A stretch of 64,000 bases of DNA. Origin: Diphasiastrum complanatum (lineage: Eukaryota > Streptophyta > Lycopodiopsida > Lycopodiales > Lycopodiaceae). Shown piece by piece: positions 11,560 through 25,309 of the stretch; positions within the stretch are counted from its first letter, which is position 1; each line of letters begins with the position of its first letter. The position numbers were made by a program, and so were the translations under genes. The stretch is taken from contig CM055092.1 in NCBI GenBank assembly GCA_029204225.1, forward strand, positions 24,811,207 through 24,875,206. Direction: 5' to 3'. Below the pieces are notes generated by a model, which saw only the letters and a program-made list of their open reading frames with translations, had not been told where the DNA came from and searched no databases.

Positions 11560-12980
11560 TCTTAGACTAATTTGTTAGCATACATGCACAATAGGAGTCA
11601 TGTCTGCTAAGTGCTAAAAATTACTCCTTGAACCTAATGGAATCACCATGCTCAATACCATTTCTCACAATTACCTAGAATCGAAGCAAGATCACATAAA
11701 CATAACTATTTGAAGAGCTATGAGCATTTGATAACAAGGTATGATTTGCCAAGCTTCTAAAAAAATCCAACATTTTCAAAGCAGGCATGTAGTACATTCA
11801 ATTCAAACAAGTAATGTTTTGTATAGTCTATTGAATGTAAGTTCCTAGTGCTTTAGACCATATTGATGTTGAGAACTAGCATGAAGTACAGCTTCCTTTT
11901 CCTACAACATTTTCATTTAAAAGCAATCATATTCAATCCTTCTTGGATAATAATAAAGTGAGTTGACTAGACATATATGGCCTAGAAACATGATTACAGT
12001 TTAAAGAGCATGGATTGAAGTGGCTAATATCTTAAGCATCAATACTTTCAGGCTAGTAGGGATTTTTTAAATTCTCACCATCTCCAGCTCCTCCAAGGGA
12101 ATATTGGCAAGCTCTTGTAGAAAGGTGAATGTTGAGATGAAACGCACAACACTGCACGTATCAACACTACCTTTGTCACCACTGCATAATAACATATACG
12201 TGCCTTGAAATTTCCAACCTTTTTCTGCCATGACCACTAGTGTTTTTTTCAGGTGATGTTCATGAAGAATTAAAGCTTCTACAAAACTCAAAGAAGAGCT
12301 TTTCCGACTCATGTACCGAACTATATGAAAAAAGTCGTCTTCATCGTATTTCTCCCACAACAGTCACCAATGTACACCAGGGAACTATAAATTATCACCT
12401 TTTATTTCTCACATATGGGAGATTAAACACGTGTTAAAATCAAAAGACCCTTCTTCAAACATTTGGAGAGCAATGTGCTTTATAATGTGACCTAGCTGTA
12501 TAACCCACTATGTATAATAAAGTTGACTTTAAATGCAGACGACCCTGTGTACTCTAACCATACCAGTGGCATTTCAGACTCATAGTCTTCTAATGGGAAG
12601 TTAAGTTTCTCGGTGTGACCAAGTTTAATTGCTGCCCTATCATAATTCCTGAGCCACAAAATAATTCTAACACATTAGCAGACCAACGGAGTTATGAACG
12701 ATATTTAGGATCGTAATTTCATAAACCAGAAAGTCATTGAGAATCAGTTAACCGCCACCAATTCACACAAACCTGGCTGCTGCTATCTCATTATGATAGG
12801 CACCTGCAAAGCAAAGTGGCGCTCATTAGTGTCAAGAATAAGTCATTTCCAAGCATCCTCGAGGTCTTGTTTTTTAATGAGGTTGTATCAATCCATAAAT
12901 TCATTGTCACAAAAATCGAATCAATGGAGAGCTGTCCTGGGTTAGCCATTGCTCCAAAACGTTTGTCGCCTTTTCTTTTC
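11560..12980 (-). pseudogene. AP2-X1 unit, copy 2 (AP2 exons B-E plus X1)
   Basis: Minus strand, reading down from 12,980. Exon B 12,980-12,922 (59 nt); exon C 12,803-12,773 (31 nt, GAYHNEIAAAR); exon D 12,648-12,564 (85 nt, NYDRAAIKLG...NFPLEDYE); linker exon E from 12,357 (WEKYDEDDFFHIVRYMSRKS); then the X1 exons. Spliced B-C-D stays in frame. Lesions: the donor of exon B reads AT instead of GT, the acceptor of exon E has lost its AG, and AP2 exon A is deleted together with most of the upstream region. Confidence 0.7.
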
Positions 12981-13089
12981 CTGTTATTGGAAAATGAAAA
13001 ACCATATAAACTGGTTGCATTTCAAACATATGTAAGTAGCTTTGTGAAGAAAATAAAAAATTCTAGATCTTACGAAAAATAAATCAAAT

Positions 13090-13860
<771 letters not shown>

Positions 13861-13899
13861 AGGCCAGGTATCTAAAATGTGAATTAATAAAATTGACTT

Positions 13900-14795
13900 C
13901 GATCATTATGTGATCTCTCCCTCTCTCTCAAATAATTTGGGATTTCTTAAACTAATTATCACTTAGCTTACATACACAATAGGAGTCATGTAGTGCTAAA
14001 TATTACTCCTTAAACCTAATGGAATCACCATGCTCAATAATTCTTACCATTTCTCACAATTACCTAGAATCAAAGCAAAGAAACACAAACATAACTATTT
14101 GAAGAGCTATGAGCATTTGATAACAAGTTATGATTCAGACCCTATGGATGTTGAGAGCTAACATAAAGTATAGCTTGCTTTTCCTGCAACATTTTCATAT
14201 GAAATCAATCTTCTTGGATCCTTCTTGGATAATAAGAAAGCAAATTGACTACACATAAATGGCCTAGAAACATGACTACAATTTAAAGAGGATGGATTGA
14301 AGTGGCTAATATCTTAAAAATCAATACTTTTAGGCTAGAAGGGATTTTCAAAATTCTCACCATCTCCAGATCTTCCAAGAGAATATTTACAAGTGCGAGT
14401 AGAAAGGGAAACTTGATTTTTCTAGTGGTTGGAATAACAATCTCAACATCCTCTACGCGTGTTTGCGTTATTCTTTTACTACTACTGCTTTGTTGGATGT
14501 AGCTAAGAAAACATATGAATTTTCAGCACATTGTTAAGGAGATGGAAAAAATTTGGTCATATTGGAAACAAACAACGATTGGATTTTAGCAACTATTAAT
14601 GACATCTTGATTTCTATAAATCTTGAGATAAAAAGCATAGTGTTATACGTATCATCACTACCTTTAGTGATTACGATTTGCTTCGCATCACCTAAAGATT
14701 CGCTCTGATTGGAGCTCGTAAGCAAAAGCTCTCTACAGAAAATGAGAATCAAAAACATTTTTAGCAACCATAGAACCATGGAGATTATCTATTCC
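13900..14795 (-). pseudogene. X2 unit copy 1 (paralogue of X1 without AP2)
   Basis: Minus-strand gene-like fragment homologous to X1. The segment 14,779-14,534 is open (QLLLTSSNQSESLGDAKQIV, FISRFIESKMSLIVAKI). The counterpart of the X1 54-codon exon has a TAA in place of a Glu codon (AATAATGC), as in every X2 copy. In X2 the 5' part is module A instead of AP2 exons. Function unknown. Confidence 0.55.
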
Positions 14796-15440
14796 TAACA
14801 AGGCCAAAGGAAATTTTGAATATTTACCACCACTGCATAATAACATATACAAACCACCAGGTTTGACTCACAAAGTATCATGCAACCACAATGCTCATAG
14901 AGAGAGTCTACCACCATACTCTCGACCAACTGACTCGTCCCATTTCCAACTTGACCACAAGTGGACCACATGAGCAACATGGCTCAAACTGAGAAAATCC
15001 CACTGCCACCATGAGACTTATATCCTCCATCTAGCTAGGATGACATCCTATCAGACACTTACAAGTATGAACCTGTAAAGATGATATAAATGAGCAGTTG
15101 TGGCTCAACCTGAGGAAATCTTACTGCCACCATAAGATTTCACCCTCACCAGATAAATAGCTAGTAGACAATGACAAGTCAATCAGCATAAATGACTACT
15201 TTGTTTTATTTTAGCAAATGCACAACCACATAAAACTCCGACTCATATCTAAACTCCCGTGACAAGGCAACATGCAAGCCCACACACACACACGCAAATC
15301 AACACAAATGATAAAGCGTCAAATACATGACCAAGGCATGCACATAAGTCGTATCCTATCATACCAACACCTGTGCCACCTGTAGATCCGCTGCTACACC
15401 ACTGGTCACCAAATCAGGTCCTCAACCATGGCCTGCACAT
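14796..15440 (-). repeat. Module A copy 2, truncated
   Basis: Matches about 1-460 of the window closely, joined to X2 as at 37,790. It breaks off at about 15,437 ('catggcctgcac') and continues as plus-strand copia gag sequence. Confidence 0.75.
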
Positions 15441-16290
15441 TTTGAGCTCACTATATGATGTGAAGGACGTAACTACTAAGTTACATGTATGAAATAAATT
15501 CTTCACATTCAAAATGTCTACTAGTGATTCTCTTCATACACGCATTAACCAGATTAAGAATCTCTTGCAACAGATGGCCGCTGTCGGATCAGTCATAGAT
15601 GATCAAGATGCAATTATGACATTGCTTTCAAGCTTGCTCTCTACATATATGAAAACTGGGTGATGATCATATCAACACACACAGGTTTGACTCTTACTAG
15701 AGTTAGCACTATGTTGTTGTAGAAGATAATCGAAGAAGTCGCGACACTACGACTACTTCCTCCTCTTTGGCTCTATATGTCAACAAAGGCTCTAAGCGAC
15801 AGAAGTAGAAAAGCTCCAAGAAGACTACAACAAATCAGAAACAGACTCAAAATCAAGCACAATCATCAGATCCATAATCAAAGAATAAGGTATTTTGTAG
15901 ATATTGCAAGCGTAATAACCATGAGATTGAGGATTGTTGAATTCTCCAAGCGAACAATGTAGCCAAGCAACTTGATCAATAAGCAAACATAGTTTCATCA
16001 TCTCCCAGGTCGAAGTGGACGAATGCGCATTCATGGTCAAAGATCAAAACGCACTTTTGGAGGTACTCACACTATTGAAGGTGAAGGTACTATAAGATCG
16101 ATTCTAGCATGATCAATTCCAATTAGTATTAAAAGTCTTGTATGTTTCTAAACTCTCAACAAATCTGTTATCAGTAAGTAGAATTACAGATTTCGGTGAT
16201 AAGGTAGAATTTGAATTTGATCAATGCAAAATTATTGATAGGAGTGATAAGATCCTTGCACTCGGCAAGAGGCAGAGTTACTTATAGAGA
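15441..16290 (+). pseudogene. Copia gag-protease fragment, copy 2
   Basis: Plus-strand gag tail (NSLYDVKDVTTKLH region at 15,445; NLLQQMAAVGS near 15,560), a zinc-knuckle region at about 15,890-15,940, and protease sequence to the shared KRQSYL-stop at 16,288. About 100 bp around the protease active site is deleted near 16,050, and the frame is broken repeatedly. Confidence 0.8.
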
Positions 16291-16379
16291 TTGGCACACT
16301 GTTATTCTGAGTCTAGTCAGGCCTTGAAAACCTCTGTTCTATTCATTAAAGTGTGAAGGATTTCAGATGGTGTCAGTAG

Positions 16380-16715
16380 AACTAGAATAATTCTCGAAGG
16401 ACTAAACTTGTTTACACATGATGGAGTGTATATATACAGAAGGTTGGTAATAAGTGCATAAATTATGGTTTTCAGTTTCAAGAGAATTTCATAAAATAAT
16501 ATTGAAGGTGAAGGTACTCACACTATTGAAGGTGAAGGTACTATAAGATTGCAATTCCAGCATGATCTATTCAAATTACTATCAAAAGTCTTATATGTTT
16601 CTAAACTCTCTACAAATCTGTTATCAGTAAGTAGCAATACAGATTTAGGTCATAAGGTAGAATTCAAATTTGATCAATGCAAAATTATTGATAGGAGTGA
16701 TAGGATCCTTACCAA
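16380..16715 (+). pseudogene. Duplicated copia protease tail
   Basis: After about 120 bp of the usual post-stop tail and a scrap of H, the protease segment starts over at 16,495 and runs to 16,712. It abuts the inverted copia-C LTR. The repeated 'tattgaaggtgaaggtact' at 16,500 and 16,525 marks the junction. Confidence 0.75.
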
Positions 16716-17280
16716 CGTAGAAAAATCAGCATCTACACATAAAATGAGATGCAAACACAAATAGAACTCGATCAAACTTGAATCAAATGATAAAGTATTG
16801 TTGTTGTCTCTGTGCAAAACTAGCGAGCTGTTGTATTTCACACATGTGAAACAAAAAATAGTACTAAATGACCATTCTCCATAGAATTTTAAGCAATCAC
16901 CAAGATAGTGCACCAATAAATAGTAGAAACCAAGAGAACCATGTATAAGCATGAAATGAGATAGAGAAGAGAGAAGATAGCTCTCTCCACGAGTTACATT
17001 CTTTTAAAGCAGGTACAAACCCTATTTGGCCACTTGGCTTTCCTTCCAAAATGTAAACCTACTATTTTTGGGTCTAGTTTCAATATACCCAATTATTCAA
17101 ATTTGAATCTACTCAAACTCGCATTCTAACTTTCCCACACTTTGAAGAGGTGTTTATTCAAATGACATTTAGACTAATGAACTTTCAAAAGTCAATCTCT
17201 AAGTCTAAAATAGGTTTTGGCCTCAATATGCCAAATATGGAAATATAGCAAATATGATGAAATTAGTTGAATCTTTCACA
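16716..17280 (-). repeat. Copia-C LTR (minus), 565 bp
   Basis: On the minus strand it begins TGTGAAAG at 17,280 and ends at a position equivalent to CTACA (here CTACG) at 16,716. It matches the LTRs at 28,517-29,073 and 31,682-32,249. It lies directly after the RNase H tail of the same element. No second LTR or target-site duplication could be matched. Confidence 0.8.
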
Positions 17281-17284
17281 CTCA

Positions 17285-18445
17285 CTCTTCAACTAGTTTT
17301 AGCATACACTTTGATAGCACTCCAAGTGAAGTCCTATGCTTCATGAACAAGTCCTTTCCCAATGCTTTGCTGAAGATATCAGCCACACATTCCCTTGAAG
17401 ACACATGTTGAAGCTCCACCTCCTTTGCAATGACTTTTTCCATCACAAAGTGTTGTTGCACCTCAATATGCTTGCTCCTAGCATAGTTTTTGATGATAGA
17501 ACTTTGATCCATCATAAGAATGATCTTCTTACCAAGAATAGATCTTTCAATGATTATTTAATGCTCAAAATAGAAACAACCATAATTGATATAGAGAATA
17601 ATGTCCACTTTGGATGCTTCACTATTTCTTACATTAATTTTACATGTATAAATGTGACTAGAACATGAAGAATCAAATAGGACGTAAATGAAATGATTCC
17701 ACCATGCTATCAATATTGAACTCTATGGAAAAATTACAACAAACAAATAGTGATCAACTTTTGCTTTCATGTTTCCTCCTCCTTTGCTCTTTGTTATCCT
17801 GTATCCACCATGATACTCCACAAATGAGCCTCCATCTCCATCTTGCCATAAGATGCCATGAAGCCTTGATGACTTGGACATGAATGAGTGACATAATAAA
17901 CCTCCAATAGCTTTATTTCCATCAGCAAAACCAGCCAAGAATTCTAGTACAAATCCAACATCAAAACAATGCTCACCAATGTAGCTAGTTTTACCATATC
18001 TTGACGATTTGCACACATCCACATGAAATTGATCAAACATGAGATAGAAAAAGTAAAGTAAACTTGAAAAACACTTCCTTGCTACTCTTTTACCTTACTT
18101 GAGTCTTCAATATGCTGTAAAATCAGATCCATAACACCTTTGCCAATTACCTCTCCTTTGATGCTCTTGACTAGTTCCAAATTGCCAAGCGCTTTAAGAT
18201 CAACCTCTTGATCTTCAACTTGACCATTAAAGTCATTGAACAAAATTTGTCTTCCAGATCCTTTACTCGATTTTACAGCAAGATAACATCCATCCACTTG
18301 CATAGCTCCATGTACACAAGAAGATCCTCCAAAAGATCTTTCACTCTTCATAAGAGTTCGATACTCAAAATCCATTGCTTGGATCCACTCCTCTTCTTTC
18401 CTTGCTTGATCTACACTTGTAGGATCATCCAAAGAGGCAACATAA
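17285..18445 (-). pseudogene. Copia-C 3' half: RT start, replacement segment, RNase H tail
   Basis: Minus strand. 18,432-18,082 opens with the copia RT start (EEEWIQAMDFEYRTLMKSERS), then runs in the same frame into the replacement segment (CYLAVKSSKGSGRQILFND, VIGKGVMDLILQHIED). 18,040-17,723 continues in a second open frame (GKTSYIGEHCFDVGFVLEF, ILWQDGDGGSFVEYHGGYR). 17,515-17,282 is the RNase H end (MDQSSI, ARSKHIEVQQHFV, VADIFSKALGKDLF). No RT catalytic core (YVDD) exists. The element is truncated at 18,445, where it joins module H. Confidence 0.75.
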
Positions 18446-19265
18446 TTTCCATAAAATACTTGCCCGTTGTGTGAGAGAGAGAGAGAAAAACAAAGTATAG
18501 ATGAGAGTGAGGATGAGATGGGGATGAATGTGAGTGAGAAGATTGATAGTGTTTAGTTTTTAGTTCATTGATGGATGTTAATAGTATTGTCACTCTGTAA
18601 TAATTGGAAATTTTTGGCAATTATTATGTAATCCTCTATGACTTTAGTGGCAAATTGGGATCGAATGCCACCAGGCCAAAAATTGTCCCACTTCATTATG
18701 ATTCTTGCTAGAAACACCAAATCATGTGTAGATGTTGCAAATTGTTTGATGGTTGGATTTGGAGAATCCGTGCATTGCTCCACATAAGAAGTGCATAAAT
18801 TTTGGTTTTCAGTTTCAAGCAAAACTCATAAAAAGTACGTGTATGAGCTTCACCAGCATTTGTGCAAAGTGAGTCGAAATTCAAACTTATATATTAGACA
18901 AATTGCTTCTTTGGCAATTATGGGAAAAAAACTACAAAACATATAAAGTACTATGAAACAAGATCTCAAAATCTTCTTGAAGGTTCAATAAGTAACTAGA
19001 GCTTTGATGAGGGTTGAACCTTCACCAAAGAACAACCTCCGCATAAGTACTATAAATAATCATGCTTCACATGGTTTTAACCCTCTCTTGAGTCAATTTT
19101 GATGTTTTGTGTCTATCAACTAGGTCGACGAAGGTTCGTTCATAATGACATTGCACAACAAACTTACGTATGATGCAAACTAACCCTCGAAAAGCTCAAG
19201 TTAAGCAGACCGTACTATTTTGAATCAATGGTAAACTTTGCAAAGATTGGTTTGAGTATTTTATT
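18446..19265 (-). repeat. Module H copy, minus
   Basis: Complete H body with the 85-codon frame at 18,822-18,565 (CTDSPNPTIKQFATSTHDL, KWDNFWPGGIRSQFATKVI). It starts abruptly in the CT tract at 18,470, with the TTTGGCGC box and palindromes missing. Confidence 0.7.
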
Positions 19266-19840
19266 TAAAAAATACCAATTCTGGTAATTTTTAGTCTCTT
19301 CATGTTTAATTTTAAATTGTTTTACACAATGTAACTATTTTGAACTTTTTATTTTATGATTTTCTTTTATACATACATACATATGTATGTATAGGTATTG
19401 TGTTTTTTAGAGAAAGTAGATAATCAACTATTGGAAAACAACAAAATAAAGAATGAAATAGATAGAAAAAAACATGGTGCTGATTTAGAAATAAGTTTAG
19501 GCTGCCAATGCTTTTGTAACTGACTGTCATTAAATAGAGCATTAAAGCACTCTCTATCCAAACATTTCAAAAATAGCACTCCTAAAAACAAGATATCTGA
19601 CGTGATAAGAACTTATGTTGTAAACTTCAATTTCCCTGTAAACAACTTCATCTTATCATAAATACCAAATCTCCAACTTTATGATCTTTTCTATTCAATC
19701 TTCGATCATGCCAAGCCTTACGCCATATATTTTTCATGACTAACGCATCAACACAAAAACTACCACCAATCAACTTTCACTAGATTTTTTAATATTTCAA
19801 TAGTCCACTAATATGGATTTGAATAAATCTCTAGCTAGAT
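19266..19840 (-). repeat. Module G copy, minus
   Basis: Reverse copy of G, with the A+T-rich palindrome near 19,375-19,393 and the integrase-like remnant near 19,620-19,760. Confidence 0.75.
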
Positions 19841-20765
19841 TCTGGATTCCGCATGGATTATCCACGCATGGATAATCAAACACAATTTTTTTTGACCAAA
19901 AAAAAACCTTTGGCGCGAACCAAAATGTAGTTCGCTCCTAAATTAGAGATCGACTTTTTTTTTTCTATTGTGTGATAGAGAGAGAAAAACATAGTATAGA
20001 TGAGAGTGAGAATGAGATGGGGATGAATGTGAGTGAGAAGATTGATAGTGTTTAGTTTTTAGTTCATTGATGGATGTTAATAGTATTGTCACTCTGTAAT
20101 AATTGGAAATTTCTGGCAATTATTATGTAATCCTCTATGACTTTAGTGGAAAATTGGGATCGAATGACTTCAGGCCAAAAACTGTCCCACTTCATTATTA
20201 TTGTTGCTAGAAACACCAAATCATGTGTGGATGTTGCAAACTGTTTACCGGTTGGATGTGGAGAATCTGTGCCTTGCTCCACAAAAGAAGTGCATAAGTT
20301 TTGGTTTTCAGTTTCAAGCAAAATTTATAAAAAGTATGTGTATGAGCTTCACTAGCATTTGTGCAAAATGAATCGACTTTCAAACTTATATATTAGACAA
20401 ATTGCTTCTTTGGCAATTATGGGAAAAAAACTACAAAACATAGAGAGTACTATGGAACAAGATCTAAAAATCTTCTTGACGGGTCAATAAGTAACTAGAG
20501 CTTCGATGAGGGTTGAACCTTCACGAAAGAACAACCCCCGCATAAGTACTATAAATAATCATGCTTCACAAGATTTTAACCCTCTCTCTAGTCAATTTTG
20601 ATGTTTTGTGTTTATCAACTACGTCGACGATGGTTCATAATGACATTGCACAACAAACTTACGTATGATGCAAACTAACCCTCGCAAAGCTCAAGTTAAG
20701 CAGATTGTACTATTTTGAATCAATGGTAAACTTTGCAAAGATTGGTCTGACTATTTTATTTAAAA
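19841..20765 (-). repeat. Palindrome pair and module H copy, minus
   Basis: 19,848-19,876 carries two adjacent GGATTATCC/GGATAATC sites, then the TTTGGCGC box at about 19,909. H follows with the 85-codon frame at 20,321-20,064 and, antisense to it, an open frame at 20,137-20,355. Together with 18,446-19,840 this makes a tandem H-G array in one orientation. Confidence 0.75.
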
Positions 20766-21340
20766 AATAGCAATTCTGGTAATTTTTAGTCTCTTCATGT
20801 TTAATTTTAAATTGTTTTACAGAACGTAACTATTTTGAACTTTTTATTTTATGTTTTTTTTTATACATACATACGTATGTATGTATAGGTATTGTGTTTT
20901 TTAATAAGTTTAGGCTGCCAATGCTTTTGTAACTGACTGCCATTAAATAGAGCATCAGAGCACTCTCTATCTAAACATTTCAAAAATAGCACTCCTAAAA
21001 ACAAGATGTCTGACATGATAAGAACTTATGTTGTAAACTTCAATTTCCCTGTAAACAACTTCATCTTATCATAAATACCAAATCTCCAACTTTATGATCT
21101 TTTCTATTCAATCTTCGATCATGCCAAGCCTTACGCCATACATTTTTCATGACTAATGCATCAACACAAAAACTACTACCAATCAACTTTCGCTAGATTT
21201 TTTAATATTTCAGCAGTCCACTAATATGGATTTGAATAAATCTCTATCTTTGACGCCTTAGTAAGGATGATCAAGAACTTCGAGAACCACTTCGAAGGAT
21301 AATTGCACCACCAAGAACAAAAAGTAGATAGACACTACCA
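20766..21340 (-). repeat. Module G copy, minus, with internal deletion
   Basis: Reverse copy of G lacking about 80 bp after the A+T-rich palindrome ('gtgttttttaataagtttagg' junction near 20,900). The integrase-like remnant lies at about 21,020-21,190. Confidence 0.75.
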
Positions 21341-21618
21341 AAAAGATAGAAAAAAAAACACAACACTACATACGGTTTGAATTTTTAATTAGCATTTAGC
21401 TCTTTCCTTACAAGATTCAATCCTTGGAAGTACAATTGAATGTGTGTGTATGCACTTTTCTGTGTTTATATATCTTTATATATTTATTAGTGTATGTGTG
21501 TGTGTGTATCAACTAAATCAAAGGTATCTAAAATGTCAGCTAATAACTTTACTTGGCTCATTATGTGGATATCTCTCTCTCTCTCTCTCTCACTCAAATA
21601 ATTTGGAGTTTCTTAGAC
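21341..21618 (-). repeat. X1 tail remnant with TG and TC tracts
   Basis: Only the 3' tail of X1 is left: (TG)n near 21,440 and 21,493-21,506, a short (TC)n at 21,571-21,592, then 'aataatttggagtttcttag' and an abrupt jump into copia gag sequence at 21,619. Confidence 0.8.
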
Positions 21619-22195
21619 AACACCTTCTTCTTTGATTATGGATCTGATGATTGTGCTTGACTTTGAGTCTGTTTCTGATTCGTTGTAGCCTTCTTGGAGC
21701 TTTTCTGCTTTTGTCGCTTAAAGCCTTTGTTGACATATAGAGCCAGAGAGGAGGAAGTAGTCGGCGTGTCTCGACTTCTTCGATAATCTTCTGCAACAAC
21801 ATAGTGATAACTCTAGTAAGAGTTAAACCTGTGTGTGTCGATATGATCATCACCCATATTTCATATATGTAGAGAGCAAGCTTGAAAGCAATATCATAAT
21901 TGCATCTTGATTGTCTATGACTGATCCGACAATGGCCATTTGTTGCAAGAGATTCTTAATCTGGCTGATGTGTATATGAAGAGAATCACCATTAGACATT
22001 TTGAATGTGAAGAATTTCCTTTGTAGATGTAACTTAGTAGTTACGTCCTTCACATCATATAGTGAGTTCAACATGTCCCAAACGTCTTTTGACGTTTTAG
22101 CTTCAGCTATGTTTCCAATTTGTGTATCTGATATATTTAGGATAATAAGCATGAAAGCTTTACCGTCCTTCAATTTCCACCACAAGAACACATGT
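21619..22195 (-). pseudogene. Copia gag fragment, copy 3
   Basis: Minus-strand gag. The UBN2-like part is open from about 22,190 to 21,850 (LKDGKAFMLIILNISDTQI, AKTSKDVWDMLNSLYDVKD, HISQIKNLLQQMAIVGS). The basic region follows at 21,853-21,590 in another frame. It breaks off just before the zinc knuckle at 21,619. The N-terminus is replaced by the palindrome cluster. Confidence 0.85.
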
Positions 22196-22690
22196 AGAAA
22201 ATATCCACATGAATATTCATGCACAATACAAAGAAGGACGCGCGGGCAAAAAAAACTTGCGTGGATATATCCGTGGATTGGCTTGAATATTCGCATGGAT
22301 ATGGGCGTGTGGATGTTCCACGCAAGTGTCATTTCGGCAGCAGATCGGCCGGATGTTGGGAAATTCGAATTGCATGGATTATCCACGCCAACTCCGACAA
22401 CCAGCAGCTGGACAAACCTTGGACACCGGAGCCGGAAATAGAAAAATTAATTCCGCGTGGATAATCCACGCCATAGTAAACTTTAAAAAAAAAAGACTCG
22501 GCTTTCACGTGGATAATTATCCATGCGAAATTATTTTTATCCATGGGATATCCAGAGAGCTGGGGTGGTTAATATTGCATGGATTAACTTTTTTATATCC
22601 ACGCAATATTCTCAATCTAGATAAATTTTTTTATATCCATGCAATATTCTCTATTCCACGCATGGATAATCGACACAAATTTTTTTGACC
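22196..22690 (-). repeat. Palindrome cluster copy 2
   Basis: Homologous to 9,011-9,480. Clear palindromes at about 22,374-22,392, 22,453-22,472 (GCGTGGATAATCCACGC) and 22,506-22,527 (CACGTGGATAATTATCCATG). About 22,600-22,650 contains a short internal duplication around 'tatatccacgcaatattct'. Confidence 0.85.
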
Positions 22691-23085
22691 CAAAAAAAAC
22701 CTTTGGCGCGAACCAAAATGTGGTTCACTCCTAAATTAGAGATTGACTTTCTTTTTTCTGTTGTGTGAGAGAGAGAGAAAAAGAGAGTATAGATGAGAGT
22801 GAAGATGAGATGGGGATGAATGTGAGTGAGAAGATTGATAGTGTTTAGGGTTTTCAGTTCATTGATGGATGTTAATAGTATTGTCACTCTGTAATAATTG
22901 AAAATTTTTGGCAATTATTATGTAATCCTCTATGACTTTAGTGACAAATTGGGATCGAATACCACCAAGCCAAAAATTGTCCCACTTCATTATTATTGTT
23001 GCTAGAAACACCAAATCATGTGTAGATGTTGCAAATTGTTTGATGGTTGGATTTGGAAAATCTATGCATTGCTCCACAAAAGATT
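22691..23085 (-). repeat. Module H fragment, minus
   Basis: Contains the TTTGGCGC box at about 22,700, a short GA tract and most of the 85-codon frame (23,107-22,859). It is cut at 23,085. Confidence 0.7.
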
Positions 23086-23215
23086 TGAGACCTCTCAAAA
23101 AATCCATTTGAATTTTGAAGCCTAAAGTTTAAGGTATAATGGGCCGATTTTAATGTGCACTGTAACCTTGTAGTCCATAGGAGTGCCACACTCTACCCAT
23201 CTTAAGGTCCACATA
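23086..23215. other. Unassigned 130-bp spacer
   Basis: Sequence not repeated elsewhere in the window, between H and the next X1 tail. No feature recognised. Confidence 0.4.
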
Positions 23216-23241
23216 GGGTGACTTTACTTAGCTCATTATGT

Positions 23242-23308
<67 letters not shown>

Positions 23309-25300
23309 AATTTGGAGTTTCTTAGACTAATTTGTTAGCATACATGCACAATAGGAGTCATGTCTGCTAAGTGCTAAATATTACTCCTTGAACCTAATGG
23401 AATCACCATGCTCAATACCATTTTTCACAATTACCTAGCATCGAAGCAAAATCACAGAAATATAACTATTTGAAGAGCTATGAGCATTTGATAACAAGGT
23501 ATGATTTCCCAAGCTTCTAAAAAAATCCAACATTTTCAAAGTAGGCATGTAGTACATTCAATTTAAACAAGTAATGTTTTGTATAGTCTATTGAATGTAA
23601 GTTCCTAGTGCTTTGGACCATATTGATGTTGAGAACTAGCATGAAGTACACCTTCCTTTTCCTGCAACATTTTCATTTGAAAGCAATCATATTCAATCCT
23701 TCTTGGATAATAATAAAGCGAGTTGACTAGACATTTATGGCCTAGAAACATGATTATAGTTTCAAGAGCATGGATTGAAGTGGCTAATATCTTAAGCATC
23801 AATAATTTTAGGCTAGAAGGGATTTTTCAAATTCTCGCCATCTCCAGCTCCTCCAAGGGAATATTTGCAAGCTCGTATAGAAAGGTGAACTTGATGTTTT
23901 TGGTCATTGGAACATCTTTCTCAACATCATCTACTGGTCCAAATCGGTCCCTATAAGCGTGTTTGCATTCTTCTTGTACTATTGCTGCTTTGTTGGGTGT
24001 TGCTAAAAGAACATATGAGTTTTCAGCACATTGTTAAGCAGATGGAAACAATTTGTTCTTATTGGAAACAAACAACTAGACATTTAGCTCAAATAAACAT
24101 ACATGATTAGATTTGAGCAACTATTAATGACATCTTGCTTTCTATAAATCTTGAGATAAAACGCACAACACTGCACGTATCAACAGTACCTTTAGTAAAC
24201 ATGATTTGCTTCGCATGACCTAAAGATTTACTCTGATTGGATCTCGAAAGCAAAAACTATTTGCAGAAAATGAAAATACATTTTTAGAAGCCACTGAACC
24301 ATTGCAAATTATCATTTTTACCCAAAACAAGGCAGAAGGAAATTTTGATTATTTGTCACCACTGCATAATAACATATATGTGCCTTGAAATTTCCAACCT
24401 TTTTCTAACATGACCACTAGTCTTCTTTTCAGGTGAATGTGCATGAAGAATTGCAGCTTCTACAAAACTCAAAGAAGAGTTTTTCCGACTCATGTACCGA
24501 ACTATATGAAAAAAGTCGCCTTCATCGTATTTCTCCCACTACAGTCACCAATGTACACCAGGGAACTATAAATTATCACTTTTTCTTTCTCACATATGGG
24601 AGATTAAACATGCGTTAAAATCAAAAGACCCTTCTTCAAACATTTGGAGAGCAATGCGCTTTATAATGTGACCTATCTATATAACCCACTATATATAATA
24701 AAGTTGGCTTTACATGCAGACAACAGAGAGCAATATTAACAAGATCAAAAGCCCTGTACTCTAACCATACCAGTGGCATTTCACACTCATAGTCTTCTAA
24801 TGGGGAGTTAAGTTTCTCGGTGTGACCAAGTTTAATTGCTGCCCTATCATAATTCCTGAGCCACAAAATAGTTCTAACACATTAGCAGACCAACGGAGTT
24901 ATGAACGATATCTAGGATGGTAATTTCATAAACCAGAAAGTCATTGAAAATCAGTTAACTGCCACCAATTCACACAAACCTTGCTGCTGCTATCTGATTA
25001 TGATAGGCACCTGCAAAGCAAAGTGGCGCTCATTAGCGTCAAGCATAAGTCCATTTCGAGCATCCTCGAGGTCTTGTTCTTTAATGAGGTTGTATCAATC
25101 CATAAATTCATTGTCACAAAAATCGTACCAATGGAGAGTTGTCCTGGGTTAGCCATTGCTCCAAAATGTTTGCCGCCTTTTCTTCTCCTGTTATTGGAAA
25201 ATGAAAAACCATATAAACTGGTTGCATTTCAAACATATGTAAGTAGCTTTGTAAAGAAAATAAAAAACGCTAGTTCTTACAAAAAACAAATCAAATTTGC
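23216..25300 (-). pseudogene. AP2-X1 unit, copy 3 (AP2 exons B-E plus X1)
   Basis: Minus strand. Exon B 25,197-25,139 (59 nt), exon C 25,010-24,980 (31 nt), exon D 24,855-24,771 (85 nt), linker exon E near 24,540-24,370, then X1 exons down to a (TC)30 tract at 23,245-23,304. B, C and D keep lengths, phases and AG/GT borders. Exon A and module P are missing: the unit starts at a jump near 25,310 into an X2 tail. X1 keeps the HASSQHQYG exon (about 23,660-23,618). Confidence 0.7.
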
Positions 25301-25309
25301 TCAGGCCAT

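Noticed and set aside
24433-24618. Recurrent plus-strand frame NSKKSFSDSCTELYEKSRLH (also at 12.3 and 57.8 kb)
   Set aside because: It is antisense to the AP2 linker exon, whose sense frame has homology and splice borders.
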